Below are positions 7,289 to 16,260 of a stretch of 64,000 nt of DNA, piece by piece (position 1 is the stretch's first letter; the number at the start of each line of letters is the position of its first letter). The DNA is from an uncultured bacterium. Lineage in GTDB: Bacteria; Bacillota; Clostridia; Lachnospirales; Lachnospiraceae. The stretch is taken from contig CAMXIF010000015.1 of NCBI GenBank assembly GCA_947243845.1, forward strand, positions 19,760 through 83,759, in the 5' to 3' direction. The notes under the pieces are model-generated. The model was not told where the DNA came from, did no database searches, and worked only from the letters and a program-made list of their open reading frames with translations. A program made the translations under genes and the position numbers.

Positions 7289-8785
7289 ATGGTAGAAATG
7301 ATTAGTAACGTAAACAATGCCGTCAACAGTTTTGTCTGGGGCCTTCCCATGCTTGTACTGCTGATCGGCACCGGCATCCTGATGACTATCCTGACTAAGT
7401 TCTTTCAGTTGTCCCACATCAGGCACTGGTTTAAGAACACGATTGGCGGTATTTTTAAGGACAAACACATCACAAAGCATACGGACAAGGACGATCAGTC
7501 CATTTCCCAGTTCCAGTCCCTGTGCACAGCGCTTGCAGCCACCATCGGCACAGGTAATATCGTGGGAGTAGCCAGCGCATTGGTTGCGGGCGGTCCGGGC
7601 GCCATCTTCTGGATGTGGATTGTAGCGTTCTTTGGCATGATGACCAACTATTCTGAGAATGTACTTGGTATATACTACCGGCGTAAAAACGAAAAGAATG
7701 AGTGGTGCGGTGGTGCCATGTATTATCTGAAAGATGGTCTCGGCGCTTATAAAGGCTGTAAACGGGTCGGCGCTATATTGGCAGTGTTGTTTTCCATCTT
7801 CTGTCTGCTGGCATCCTTCGGGATCGGCAATATGAGCCAGGTAAATTCCATCTCCATCAATATGAATTCTGCTTTCGGAATCCCTGCAATGGTAGTCGGC
7901 ATCGTACTGGCAGTACTGGCTGCGCTGGTCATTTTGGGCGGTCTTAAGAGAATTGCCTCTGTTACGGAAAAGCTGGTTCCTTTTATGGCTATCCTCTACA
8001 TAATCGGTGCGCTGATCATTTTCATCATGAATATTGGGCAGTGCGGCGCCATTTTTTCCGCTATCTTTAAGGGTGCTTTCGGGCTGCGGGCTGTGGGCGG
8101 CGGCATCGTTGGTTCCGGTATCAAACTTGCCATTACCTGGGGTATGAAGCGTGGTGTATTCTCCAATGAAGCTGGTCTTGGTTCCTCTGTCATGGTTCAC
8201 TCCAATTCTAATGTCAAGGAACCTGTTCGGCAGGGGATGTGGGGTATCTTCGAGGTATTTGCAGACACCATCGTGGTCTGTACCCTGACTGCTTTTGCAG
8301 TGCTCTCTTCCGGCCTGGTGGATCTGGAAACCGGCGCTGTGTTGAGCACTTCGGAAGGTTCCGCCCTGGTGGGAGAGGCATTCTCCACCGTGTTTGGCAA
8401 GGCCGGCCCGGCTTTCATCGCCCTGGCAATCCTGTTATTTGCCTTTTCGACAGTGCTCGGTTGGAGCCATTATGGTTCTAAGGCATGGGAATATCTGCTT
8501 AACACGAAATCCGTTATTATTTATAAGATTGTATTCATTGTGATGATCTATGAGGGCGCAGTCATGAAACAGAATCTTGCCTGGGATCTCTCAGACACTT
8601 TTAATGGTCTGATGGCGATTCCCAACCTGATCGGTGTCTTAAGCCTTTCTCCGGTGGTTATAAAGATTACAAGAAACTATGTGGCGCGTAACATTAAGAA
8701 CGAGGATGTAAAACCAATCCTTTCAGTTTTCCCGGATATCGAGGAGACACAGATTAAAGAATTAAGAGAAATGCAGGAAAATTAA
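7289..8785 (+). CDS. AGCS-family alanine/glycine:cation symporter
   Basis: A 498-residue polytopic membrane protein with about ten to eleven helices that imports alanine or glycine together with sodium or protons. The family pattern is clear: QFQSLCTALAATIGTGNIVG near residue 75 and GPGAIFWMWIVAFFGM, then KRGVFSNEAGLGSS around residue 290. Full length for the family. The ATG at 7289 has a strong AAGGAGGAG seven bases upstream. It is transcribed alone, from a structured leader, and closed by a bidirectional terminator facing fba. The exact amino acid is not proven. Long open frames on the opposite strand here are shadows of codon bias. Confidence 0.92.
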   Translation: MVEMISNVNNAVNSFVWGLPMLVLLIGTGILMTILTKFFQLSHIRHWFKNTIGGIFKDKHITKHTDKDDQSISQFQSLCTALAATIGTGNIVGVASALVAGGPGAIFWMWIVAFFGMMTNYSENVLGIYYRRKNEKNEWCGGAMYYLKDGLGAYKGCKRVGAILAVLFSIFCLLASFGIGNMSQVNSISINMNSAFGIPAMVVGIVLAVLAALVILGGLKRIASVTEKLVPFMAILYIIGALIIFIMNIGQCGAIFSAIFKGAFGLRAVGGGIVGSGIKLAITWGMKRGVFSNEAGLGSSVMVHSNSNVKEPVRQGMWGIFEVFADTIVVCTLTAFAVLSSGLVDLETGAVLSTSEGSALVGEAFSTVFGKAGPAFIALAILLFAFSTVLGWSHYGSKAWEYLLNTKSVIIYKIVFIVMIYEGAVMKQNLAWDLSDTFNGLMAIPNLIGVLSLSPVVIKITRNYVARNIKNEDVKPILSVFPDIEETQIKELREMQEN

Positions 8786-8795
8786 TCAAGGACAT

Positions 8796-8830
8796 AAAAA
8801 AGGAGCTGGCGCATAAGCGCAGCTCCTTTT
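8796..8830. terminator. Bidirectional terminator between the AGCS gene and fba
   Basis: GGAGCT with GCGC pairs to GCGCAGCTCC around an ATAA loop with one bulged G, flanked by AAAAA on the left and TTTT on the right. It serves both convergent genes. Confidence 0.85.
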
Positions 8831-8836
8831 AATTTC

Positions 8837-9805
8837 TTATGCCTTACCGTCAGAACCAAGTACATTGACGATCTTATGAGCAACCATCTCTTTAACAGCC
8901 TGACGTGCAGGTTTGAGATACTGACGGGGATCAAAGTGATCCGGATGCTCTGCGAAGTATTTACGCATAACACCTGTCATAGCAAGACGAATATCAGAGT
9001 CAATATTGATCTTACATACGGCAAGCTTTGCTGCCTTACGAAGCTGCTCTTCCGGAATACCTACTGCATCAGGCATGTTACCGCCGTACTGGTTAACCAT
9101 CTTTACGAACTCCTGCGGAACAGAAGAAGAACCGTGCAGAACGATCGGGAAGCCGGGCAGTCTCTTAATGCACTCCTCCAATACATCGAAGCGAAGCGGA
9201 GGCGGAACAAGAATGCCTTCTTCATTTCTGGTACACTGTGCAGCCGTGAACTTATATGCGCCATGGGAAGTACCGATTGCGATAGCCAAGGAGTCACAGC
9301 CTGTCTTATCAACAAACTCCTCAACTTCTTCCGGACGTGTATAGGACTCTTTACCAGCCTCTACTACTACTTCGTCCTCAACACCTGCCAGAGTACCAAG
9401 CTCAGCCTCAACCACAACGCCCTTATCATGCGCGTACTCAACTACCTGCTTGGTCAACGCGATATTATCCTCGAAAGACTTGGAAGAAGCATCGATCATA
9501 ACAGAAGTAAAGCCACCGTCAATACAGGATTTGCACAGTTCGAATGTGTCACCATGATCCAAGTGGAGAGCGATCGGAATCTGCGGATTCTCTGCTACTG
9601 CTGCCTCTACTAACTTCACCAGATATGTGTGGTTCGCATAAGCACGCGCGCCCTTAGATACCTGAAGGATAACAGGGCTGTTCAGTTCGCCTGCTGCCTC
9701 TGTGATACCCTGAACGATCTCCATGTTGTTTACGTTGAAAGCGCCGACTGCATAGCCGCCATCGTATGCCTTCTTAAACATTTCGGTTGTTGTAACTAAT
9801 GCCAT
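8837..9805 (-). CDS. fba: Class II fructose-1,6-bisphosphate aldolase
   Basis: A 322-residue zinc-dependent aldolase that cleaves fructose-1,6-bisphosphate into dihydroxyacetone phosphate and glyceraldehyde-3-phosphate in glycolysis. The metal-binding HLDHGDTFE is near residue 80, the second conserved region MIDASSKSFEDNI follows, and VLHGSSSVP near residue 200 carries another metal ligand. The phosphate-binding stretch CKINIDSDIRLAMTG is near residue 265. The start MALVTTTEMFKKAYDGGYAVGA is typical for the Clostridia form. The gene has its own promoter (9866-9894) and a strong terminator after it, so it is monocistronic as expected for a highly expressed glycolytic gene. Confidence 0.95.
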   Translation of the reverse strand: MALVTTTEMFKKAYDGGYAVGAFNVNNMEIVQGITEAAGELNSPVILQVSKGARAYANHTYLVKLVEAAVAENPQIPIALHLDHGDTFELCKSCIDGGFTSVMIDASSKSFEDNIALTKQVVEYAHDKGVVVEAELGTLAGVEDEVVVEAGKESYTRPEEVEEFVDKTGCDSLAIAIGTSHGAYKFTAAQCTRNEEGILVPPPLRFDVLEECIKRLPGFPIVLHGSSSVPQEFVKMVNQYGGNMPDAVGIPEEQLRKAAKLAVCKINIDSDIRLAMTGVMRKYFAEHPDHFDPRQYLKPARQAVKEMVAHKIVNVLGSDGKA

Positions 9806-9865
9806 ACTATTTTCTTCCTTTCTATTTGTTATTTTATGCTTTCCATTTGCTGGAACCTAACTCTT

Positions 9866-9894
9866 ATTTTAACAGCCATGTCCATGAAAAGCAA
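9866..9894 (-). promoter_or_regulatory. Promoter of fba
   Basis: On the minus strand TTGCTT (complement of 9889-9894) and TAAAAT (complement of 9866-9871) are separated by exactly 17 bases, about 60 bases before the fba ATG. Confidence 0.6.
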
Positions 9895-9935
9895 TGTATT
9901 TTAAGGGATTTATTACGCAGAATTATTCTAAAGGA

Positions 9936-10832
9936 TCATTCTGCCGGAATACGGATTTGTAACACTCTGTGGCAATTCTGAACCTGCGCCACAAGATGCT
10001 CCCCGCCAAACTCTCCGTCAAGAGTCCATGCCACAGGTTCTTCAGATTCCACTTTCACACTCTCAGCCGCATACGTATGGATATGTTCCGATTTCACCCG
10101 CTTGTCTACCAGTGCCAGGATGATATTGTTGATATCCAGCGGATTGGACGGCCTGCGGATCAGTGTCACCTCGAATAGTCCGTCATCCAATGCTACGTTC
10201 TGCCCCGTGATTCCCCGGAATCCTCCTACAGAATGAGAATTTGTGATCATGCCATAGATAAAATCTCCCTCAATGATTTCACCATTGCAGGTGATCTTAA
10301 GGGGATAAGCCCGCACCGATGGCAGTCGCCTCACACCCTCTAGCAGATAAGCGGCATGACCAAGCACATTCTTGACGTCTTGTTTCGTCTGATAGGAAAC
10401 ATCCGTAAAGATGCCAAAAGCCGCCACATAAATAAATACATCTTTATTAAAAGTTCCTATATCACAGTCAAAATCCCTGCCGTTCACCACCACATCTGCG
10501 GCCTGGCGCATATTCTTGGGAATCCTTAAGCTATTGGCAAAGTCATTGGTGCTGCCCGCTGGCACATATCCGATCGGAAGCCTTATATCAGACTTCATCA
10601 TTCCGGTCACCACCTCATCCAGTGTGCCATCACCGCCGCTGCATACTACCATATCATAGCCCGCATGCCTTTCCCTTACGGCTCGGACTGCATCCCCTGG
10701 CGCCTGTGTGGGATATGCCGTTACCTCATAACCGGCTTTGGTAAAAATGTCAATAATATCTAAAAGGTTACTTTTAATCTGTGCCTTACCCGCTTTGGGA
10801 TTATAAATAAAAAGCATTTTTTTATCCATCAT
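9936..10832 (-). CDS. Diacylglycerol kinase-family lipid kinase (YegS/DgkB-like)
   Basis: A 298-residue cytoplasmic or peripheral membrane lipid kinase. The first strand FIYNPKAGKAQ and the nucleotide-binding motif VVCSGGDGTLDEVVTG near residue 60, then GYVPAGSTNDFANSL near residue 87, are the catalytic DAGK signatures. The C-terminal beta-sandwich is complete (VAWTLDGEFGG). It probably phosphorylates diacylglycerol or a related lipid with ATP, recycling lipid from lipoteichoic acid or membrane turnover; the substrate is inferred from the family. It lies 160 bases beyond the HPr-like gene, separated from it by a terminator, so it is probably transcribed on its own. Confidence 0.85.
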   Translation of the reverse strand: MMDKKMLFIYNPKAGKAQIKSNLLDIIDIFTKAGYEVTAYPTQAPGDAVRAVRERHAGYDMVVCSGGDGTLDEVVTGMMKSDIRLPIGYVPAGSTNDFANSLRIPKNMRQAADVVVNGRDFDCDIGTFNKDVFIYVAAFGIFTDVSYQTKQDVKNVLGHAAYLLEGVRRLPSVRAYPLKITCNGEIIEGDFIYGMITNSHSVGGFRGITGQNVALDDGLFEVTLIRRPSNPLDINNIILALVDKRVKSEHIHTYAAESVKVESEEPVAWTLDGEFGGEHLVAQVQNCHRVLQIRIPAE

Positions 10833-10904
10833 AACCTCCCTGCCGCCTTTATTGTAATCATATCAATTTACGGTGATAATCTCATCGCATTTATCATATC
10901 AAAA

Positions 10905-10938
10905 AAGAGGAAAAAAGAAAAGACGGTCTACCCGTCTT
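10905..10938 (-). terminator. Intrinsic terminator after the HPr-like gene
   Basis: Read on the minus strand, AAGACGG/CCGTCTT with a 5-nt loop (10920-10938) is followed by a T-rich run (TTCTTTTTTCC). It closes the murB-rapZ-whiA-HPr transcription unit. Confidence 0.75.
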
Positions 10939-10992
10939 CTCCAATTTCTTTATATTATGCCTGATCAAATGTCACTTGTGCCGGTTATTTTC

Positions 10993-11247
10993 TTACTTCG
11001 CGCTCAGGAACTTCTCAATCTCGGCAACAGCCGCTTCCTCATCGCTCCCCTCAGCGATCACTGTCACTTCCGCGCCACTCTCAAGCCCCATGCTCATCAT
11101 ACCCATAATACTCTTTGCGTTTACTTTTCTGTTCTCTGAGTTGATGTACACTGTGCTCTCAAACTGACTTGCCACCTGCACAAGCATTGCCACCGGTCTT
11201 GCTTCCAGACCAGTTTCCAGTTTGATCTGGATAGACTTTTGAATCAT
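10993..11247 (-). CDS. HPr-family protein lacking His15 (Crh-like)
   Basis: An 84-residue HPr fold. The usual active-site TGIHARPA is TGLEARPVA here, so residue 15 is Glu and cannot accept phosphate from enzyme I. The regulatory serine is kept: VNAKSIMGMMS gives Ser46 with its normal surroundings. This combination (no His15, Ser46 kept) is the hallmark of Crh in Bacillus, where residue 15 is Gln, and the position immediately after whiA is the same as crh in B. subtilis. It should be phosphorylated by HprK, encoded about 4 kb upstream, and help catabolite control rather than sugar transport. Named HPr-family because Crh identity is inferred. Confidence 0.85.
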   Translation of the reverse strand: MIQKSIQIKLETGLEARPVAMLVQVASQFESTVYINSENRKVNAKSIMGMMSMGLESGAEVTVIAEGSDEEAAVAEIEKFLSAK

Positions 11248-11261
11248 AACATTCTCCTCCT

Positions 11262-12164
11262 TTATGATCTGATTTTATCAGCGATTTCACTCAGTCTGCG
11301 TAACCTATGATTTACCCCCGACTTTCCCACCGGCGGTTCCAAATATTCACCCAGCTCTTTTAACGCCGCATCCGGATACTCCAGACGAATCTCTGCCATC
11401 TGCCGCAGATTATCCGGCAGATTCTCAAATCCATATTTATCCCTGATCAGCAGGATGTCCTCTATCTGCTTGGATGCCGCCGTCACCGTCTTGGAGATAT
11501 TAGCTGTCTCGCAGTTGACCCTCCTGTTGACAGAATTGCGCATCTCTTTCACGATTCGAAGATTCTCCAGATTCATTAAAGATACATGCGCTCCCATAAC
11601 ATTCAGCAGATCCACGATGCCGGAACCTTCTTTTAAATAGACCACATTGTATTTCTTACGCCTGATAATCTTGCCTTCTATCTGAAATTCCTGCAGGATT
11701 GCCTGTAACTGCAGTGCCTGCACCTTCTCATTGCAGACAAATTCCAGATGATAACTCTTCTGCGGATCACTCATAGAACCAATACTAAGAAAAGCGCCTC
11801 TCAGATATGCTCTGGCACAACAGGAATTTTTGATCAGCAGAGAATTGACTGATGCAGTCAAGTCCAATTCCCCATTCTCCATCCTGCCAAGATGTAAGGC
11901 CTGTATTACCTTACTTTCCAGCGCATCATCAGGGACCAGTCTTTCTTTTCCCTGCATAACAGTATCTATATTAAACGTTTTGCGAAGTAATGTAAAGCAT
12001 TTTCTCACAACTGCTTCATTTTCTGTGTCAAGCCTCAGGTGCATATTCCCTTCGCAGGTGCCTGCACTGAAAAGCAGAAGCGATGCCAATTCTGCCAACT
12101 GGCAATGTCTGGCTGAACTAATGTACGCCGCCAATTCTTCTTTGACATTTCCGGAAAAAGACAT
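11262..12164 (-). CDS. whiA: WhiA-family DNA-binding protein
   Basis: A 300-residue WhiA. The N-terminal start MSFSGNVKEELAAY and the region ASLLLFSAGT are typical of the family. The middle (residues 90-190) is the LAGLIDADG-like fold seen in WhiA, and the C-terminal helix-turn-helix covers about residues 220-300 (NRRVNCETANISKTVTAA, LGEYLEPPVGKSGVNHRLRR). In Gram-positive bacteria it affects cell division and chromosome segregation. It begins 12 bases after rapZ ends and is followed 14 bases later by the HPr-like gene, so the three are very likely co-transcribed. Full length. Confidence 0.93.
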   Translation of the reverse strand: MSFSGNVKEELAAYISSARHCQLAELASLLLFSAGTCEGNMHLRLDTENEAVVRKCFTLLRKTFNIDTVMQGKERLVPDDALESKVIQALHLGRMENGELDLTASVNSLLIKNSCCARAYLRGAFLSIGSMSDPQKSYHLEFVCNEKVQALQLQAILQEFQIEGKIIRRKKYNVVYLKEGSGIVDLLNVMGAHVSLMNLENLRIVKEMRNSVNRRVNCETANISKTVTAASKQIEDILLIRDKYGFENLPDNLRQMAEIRLEYPDAALKELGEYLEPPVGKSGVNHRLRRLSEIADKIRS

Positions 12165-12176
12165 CCTTACACTCCT

Positions 12177-13031
12177 CTAATCCACATCCCGATGGTAGAG
12201 CTTCATGCCATAGGTTCCATGATCTTTCATCTGGGCATAAAGTTCGTTGGCAAGCGTCACACTCCTGTGCTTCCCTCCGGTACATCCGATCGCTACCACA
12301 AGCTGGTGTTTACCTTCCTTCACATAATTGGGAATCAGGAAATCCAGCATGTCCACCAGCTTTTTCAAAAAAGCTGAAGCCTCCGGAAATTCCATCACGT
12401 AGTCCTGTACCTCTTTATCATTACCAGTTTTATGTTTGAGTTCATCGATATAGAACGGGTTCGGAAGAAATCTGACATCAAAAACCAGATCGGCATCCGC
12501 CGGAATGCCATTCTTAAAACCAAAAGATAAAATGCTCACAATCAGGGAATTATATTCCTTATTGTGTATAAAAATATTGTCAATCTCTACCTTCAATTCC
12601 CGCGTCAGGAGATTAGATGTATCAAAGATATAATCCGCCATCTTCCGAATCTCTTTTAAGGTCTCCCGTTCCTTGTTCACTCCTTCTATCACCCGGCCTT
12701 CCGGGGAAAGCGGATGCAGTCTCCTGGTCTCCTTATATCGTTTCAGAAGAGCGGTATCCGAGGCCTCCATAAAAAGAATCTCAAACAGATATCCGTTCTC
12801 TTTAAGCGTTTCTAAAATCCTGCATACCCCGTCAAAGGACTGATCGGCTCGCACATCTATTCCCAGCGCCACCTTATTAACTTCGCTGTTGGGCATCGCG
12901 ATCAGTTCCACAAATTTTTCAATCAACGCTACCGGCAGATTATCCACACAGTAAAATCCAACATCTTCCAACATTTTCATGGCGGTTCTTTTGCCCGAAC
13001 CGCTCATTCCTGTCACTATCACAAATCTCAT
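12177..13031 (-). CDS. rapZ: RapZ-family nucleotide-binding protein (YvcJ)
   Basis: A 284-residue P-loop protein of the RapZ/YvcJ family, which binds nucleotides and in enterobacteria acts as RNase E adapter; in Gram-positive species the role is less clear. The P-loop is GMSGSGKRT (residues 8-16): the usual Ser/Thr directly after the lysine is Arg, with Thr next. The family C-terminus VVAIGCTGGKHRSVTLANEL is intact. It starts 32 bases after murB and is followed by whiA, the common Firmicutes arrangement. The yvcK gene normally between rapZ and whiA is missing here. Confidence 0.92.
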   Translation of the reverse strand: MRFVIVTGMSGSGKRTAMKMLEDVGFYCVDNLPVALIEKFVELIAMPNSEVNKVALGIDVRADQSFDGVCRILETLKENGYLFEILFMEASDTALLKRYKETRRLHPLSPEGRVIEGVNKERETLKEIRKMADYIFDTSNLLTRELKVEIDNIFIHNKEYNSLIVSILSFGFKNGIPADADLVFDVRFLPNPFYIDELKHKTGNDKEVQDYVMEFPEASAFLKKLVDMLDFLIPNYVKEGKHQLVVAIGCTGGKHRSVTLANELYAQMKDHGTYGMKLYHRDVD

Positions 13032-13063
13032 ACGTATCCCCCATGCCTTTATCGAAAACCGTA

Positions 13064-13975
13064 TTAAAAATCACCCAGAAAAATCACCTCTGGTTCCAAC
13101 GTCACATGGAATTTATCTTTCACCTTCTCCTGCACTTCCTCAATGACTTCACGGATATCCGCCGCCGCCGCATTGCCCGTATTGACCACAAACCCACAAT
13201 GCTTGTTGGACACCTGTGCCCCGCCGATCCGGTAACCCCGAAGGCCGGCATCCATAATCAGCTTGCCGGCATAATTACCCTCCGGCCGCTTAAAGGTACT
13301 TCCTGCGCTGGGATATTCAAGAGGCTGTTTGCTTTTTCTAAGGCGTGCCAGCTCTTCCATCCTCGCACCAATCTGCGCCTCATCTCCCTCAGACAGCTGC
13401 AACGTTACATCCAGCACAATAAATGGTCTGTTTTTGATAATACTGGTACGATATCCGAACTCCATTGTATCATTATCAAGCGTCATGATCTGACCCTCAC
13501 GATCCATCACCCGCACCAGTTGCACAATCTGCTTCATCTCTCCATCGTAAGCGCCTGCGTTCATGACGATCGCTCCGCCGATACTTCCCGGAATCCCAGC
13601 AGCAAATTCCATACCGGTAAGACTGTTCGCCCGCGCTGCCGCTGCAACCTTCGATAATAAGGCTCCTGCTCTGGCCACAACACGACAGCCTTCCACATGT
13701 ACTTCCTCCATTGGGCCTCCCAATTTCACAATGACTCCCCGGTAGCCCTTATCCCCCACCAGCAGATTACTACCATTCCCCAGGATAAAATACTCCTGCT
13801 CCACCTGGTTCAGATAAGGAATCAATTTAGCAAGTTCTTCCTCTGTCTGGACAACAACGATACACTCCGCCTCTCCGCCTACACGGAAAGTGGTATATCT
13901 GCTCATGGGTTCGTGAAATAAAAGCCTCTCATCAGGGACGATCGTCCGGATATATTCATACATCGATGTATTCAA
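13064..13975 (-). CDS. murB: UDP-N-acetylenolpyruvoylglucosamine reductase
   Basis: A 303-residue FAD-dependent enzyme that reduces the enolpyruvyl group to give UDP-N-acetylmuramate in peptidoglycan synthesis. FAD-binding motifs are visible: TTFRVGGEAE near residue 28, LGNGSNLLVGDKG near residue 60 and AGIPGSIGGAIVMNAGAY near residue 125. The catalytic serine motif is PSAGSTFKRPEGNYAGKLI near residue 220 and the terminal glutamate region LEPEVIFLG is kept. Length fits the shorter type II MurB. It heads the minus-strand unit murB-rapZ-whiA-HPr. Start ATG at 13975, with MNTSMYEY preceding the first helix. Confidence 0.95.
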   Translation of the reverse strand: MNTSMYEYIRTIVPDERLLFHEPMSRYTTFRVGGEAECIVVVQTEEELAKLIPYLNQVEQEYFILGNGSNLLVGDKGYRGVIVKLGGPMEEVHVEGCRVVARAGALLSKVAAAARANSLTGMEFAAGIPGSIGGAIVMNAGAYDGEMKQIVQLVRVMDREGQIMTLDNDTMEFGYRTSIIKNRPFIVLDVTLQLSEGDEAQIGARMEELARLRKSKQPLEYPSAGSTFKRPEGNYAGKLIMDAGLRGYRIGGAQVSNKHCGFVVNTGNAAAADIREVIEEVQEKVKDKFHVTLEPEVIFLGDF

Positions 13976-14104
13976 TCTCTAACCTCTGCTTCTTAAGCTT
14001 CCTGTTCTATCTATATTCCTTCTTAGCATGTTCTGTTCCGCATAAATTATGTACAAGGCACGTGCTATCCCTAACAAGTGCCCTGTCTGTAAATGCTGTT
14101 TACT

Positions 14105-15043
14105 TTAATCTAAGATCATCCGGGCTGCGCCATAAATGCCTGCATCATTGCCAAGCGTAGCAAGTGCAAACTTCGTATCACTGCATCCATGGAATACCGT
14201 CCTCTCAAAAGGCGGTTTGATATAATCAAACAATATCTCCCCCGCCTTGGACACACCGCCGCCGATTACAAAGATTTCCGGGTTGATCACACCTGCAATA
14301 ACGCCCAGTCCTTTTCCAAGATACTCTCCAAAAGCACATGCTACCTCGATTGCCAGCCCGTCTCCCGCCTTTACGGCGTCAAATACCGCCTTGGCAGACA
14401 CTTCACCCGTCCGCAGGACGCTGTCCTTATCACTGGCCTTTAAAGCCCTGTTAGCCAGTCTGGTGATACCCGTAGCGGAAGCATACTCTTCCAGGCATCC
14501 AAAATTACCGCAGTTGCAGGCTTCTGTCTCATTATCCTCCACATGAATATGGCCAATCTCACCGCCTGCTCCTGTGGAGCCAGTCATAATCTCACCATTT
14601 ATGATGATACCGCCACCCACACCAGTTCCCAGCGTGACAGCCACCAGATTCTTATGTCCCTGGCCGCCGCCTTTCCACATTTCACCCAGCGCCGCCACAT
14701 TGGCATCATTACCGCACTCCACTCTCATACCACCCAGAAGCGTGGTGAGATTCTCCTTGAGGTTAAACATGTTCCAGCCAAGATTAACCGCCCGGTGTAC
14801 GATACCATAACTGTCTACGGGTCCCGGCACACCTACACCCACGCCTGCCACATCTTCTTTGGTAATGGATTTCTCCGCCATCTTAGCCTTGACACTTTGT
14901 GCAATGTCAGGAAGAATCATCTCCCCGCTATTTTCTGTCCGTGTAGGGATTTCCCACTTATCGACCACCATGCCGTTCAACTCAAACAGCCCCAGCTTAA
15001 CAGTAGTGCCGCCCACATCTATCCCAAATACATACTTTGCCAT
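14105..15043 (-). CDS. ROK-family glucokinase
   Basis: A 312-residue ROK kinase that probably phosphorylates glucose with ATP to glucose-6-phosphate. The phosphate-binding loop DVGGTTVKLGLF is near residue 8, the second ATP loop GTGVGGGIIING near residue 135, and the ROK zinc-site segment CNCGNFGCLEEY near residue 170. GGGVSKAGEIL is the adenosine motif. The ATG complementary to 15041-15043 is used; a TTG two codons earlier lies too close to GAGGGG. It lies between hprK and murB, which fits central carbon control. Typical clostridial glcK, but substrate range is not shown by sequence. Confidence 0.88.
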   Translation of the reverse strand: MAKYVFGIDVGGTTVKLGLFELNGMVVDKWEIPTRTENSGEMILPDIAQSVKAKMAEKSITKEDVAGVGVGVPGPVDSYGIVHRAVNLGWNMFNLKENLTTLLGGMRVECGNDANVAALGEMWKGGGQGHKNLVAVTLGTGVGGGIIINGEIMTGSTGAGGEIGHIHVEDNETEACNCGNFGCLEEYASATGITRLANRALKASDKDSVLRTGEVSAKAVFDAVKAGDGLAIEVACAFGEYLGKGLGVIAGVINPEIFVIGGGVSKAGEILFDYIKPPFERTVFHGCSDTKFALATLGNDAGIYGAARMILD

Positions 15044-15140
15044 CTCCAATACCCCTCTCCTTTATTTAATCAACTTTAATCAATTCTTATCAATGCCTGT
15101 CTTCCGATACAACTCTTCTTAGCAGCATCTCAATCCGGCA

Positions 15141-16079
15141 CTATTCGTCATCTTCTCGTCCCCGCGCCAGGGAATTCTGTACCCGTTTATACAGTTCCTG
15201 CGCCGCATTATACCCCATCTTTTTCTGGCGATGGTTGACCGCTGCGGATTCACAGATGATCGCCAGATTACGCCCCGGCCTGATAGGAATATTATGACAG
15301 ACTACCTTGTTGCCCAGATACTCTGTGTACTCTTCCTCCAAACCAAGACGGTCATACTCTTTATCCTTATCCCAGTCCTCCAGCCGGATGACCAGATCAA
15401 TATTCTGTGTATCTCTCACACTGGAAGCACCAAACAAAGCTTTCACATCCACAATACCGATACCGCGCAGTTCAATAAAATGCTTCGTGATATCCGGGGC
15501 AGAACCGATCAATGTATCCTCACTCACTCTCCTGAGTTCCACCACATCATCCGTCACCAGACGGTGTCCCCTCTTAATCAGTTCAAGGGCCGCCTCAGAT
15601 TTACCGATGCCGCTCTCACCCGTGATCAACACACCCTCACCATATACATCCACCAACACACCGTGCACTGAGATACAGGGCGCAAGCTTTACATTCAGCC
15701 AACGGATAACCTCCGCCATACATGCAGAAGTAGCCTTCTTACTCATCAGAAGCGGTACTCCGTATTTGACTGCAATTTCCCGAAACAGATCGTTGGGATA
15801 CAGTTCCCGACAAAATAAAATACCCGGAATGGGGTTGTTTAACAATTTCTCGTAAATCTCTCTCTGCCTGTCCTCATCCAGACCATTCATATACGAATAT
15901 TCCACAAACCCCACAATCTGCAGACGCGTTGTCTCAAAATGCTCAAAATATCCCGCCATCTGCAAAGCCGGTCTGTTGATATCCGGCTGTGTTACCTTAA
16001 TCTTGGAAATATCAATCTCCGGTGTCAGATTCTCCCACTTGAATTTCTCGATTACTTTTGTCAGATTAATGCTCGCCAT
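15141..16079 (-). CDS. hprK: HPr kinase/phosphorylase
   Basis: A 312-residue bifunctional enzyme that phosphorylates Ser46 of HPr and Crh with ATP or pyrophosphate and reverses this with phosphate, setting carbon catabolite repression. The P-loop is GESGIGKSEAALELIKRGH near residue 155, the metal/catalytic stretch is LVTDDVVELRR, and the HprK signature IELRGIGIVDVKALFG follows. The N-terminal domain (residues 1-130) is complete. It lies 98 bases upstream of the ROK gene on the same strand. The Crh-like protein at 10993 is an obvious substrate. Preceded by a strong terminator, so it likely starts a new transcription unit. Confidence 0.95.
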   Translation of the reverse strand: MASINLTKVIEKFKWENLTPEIDISKIKVTQPDINRPALQMAGYFEHFETTRLQIVGFVEYSYMNGLDEDRQREIYEKLLNNPIPGILFCRELYPNDLFREIAVKYGVPLLMSKKATSACMAEVIRWLNVKLAPCISVHGVLVDVYGEGVLITGESGIGKSEAALELIKRGHRLVTDDVVELRRVSEDTLIGSAPDITKHFIELRGIGIVDVKALFGASSVRDTQNIDLVIRLEDWDKDKEYDRLGLEEEYTEYLGNKVVCHNIPIRPGRNLAIICESAAVNHRQKKMGYNAAQELYKRVQNSLARGREDDE

Positions 16080-16138
16080 TTCCTTCTCCTTGTGATCGGT
16101 GTGATAATATTTACGAACCTGCGTCTATTGTATCATAT

Positions 16139-16184
16139 TAAAAAAGGGGGCGCAATATAGGACTGTTGCCCTGTTGCGCACCCC
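16139..16184 (-). terminator. Intrinsic terminator upstream of hprK
   Basis: Read on the minus strand, GGGGTGCGCAA pairs with TTGCGCCCCC across an 18-nt loop and is followed by TTTTTT. It ends transcription from the uvrC and small hypothetical genes before hprK. Confidence 0.8.
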
Positions 16185-16260
16185 TGTCTCGGCCTTCATG
16201 ATACCAAGACTTTGCAGGATTGTCACATGCTTTACCTCTGTAAGAGCTAATTAGTACAAC

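Noticed and set aside
7139..8200. 353-residue open frame on the minus strand opposite the AGCS gene
   Set aside because: It is the mirror of a strongly biased membrane-protein gene, has no ribosome binding site and its product (rich in His, Gln, Asp) resembles no protein family.
8876..9613. 245-residue frame on the plus strand opposite fba
   Set aside because: Antisense to a conserved glycolytic gene; no start signals.
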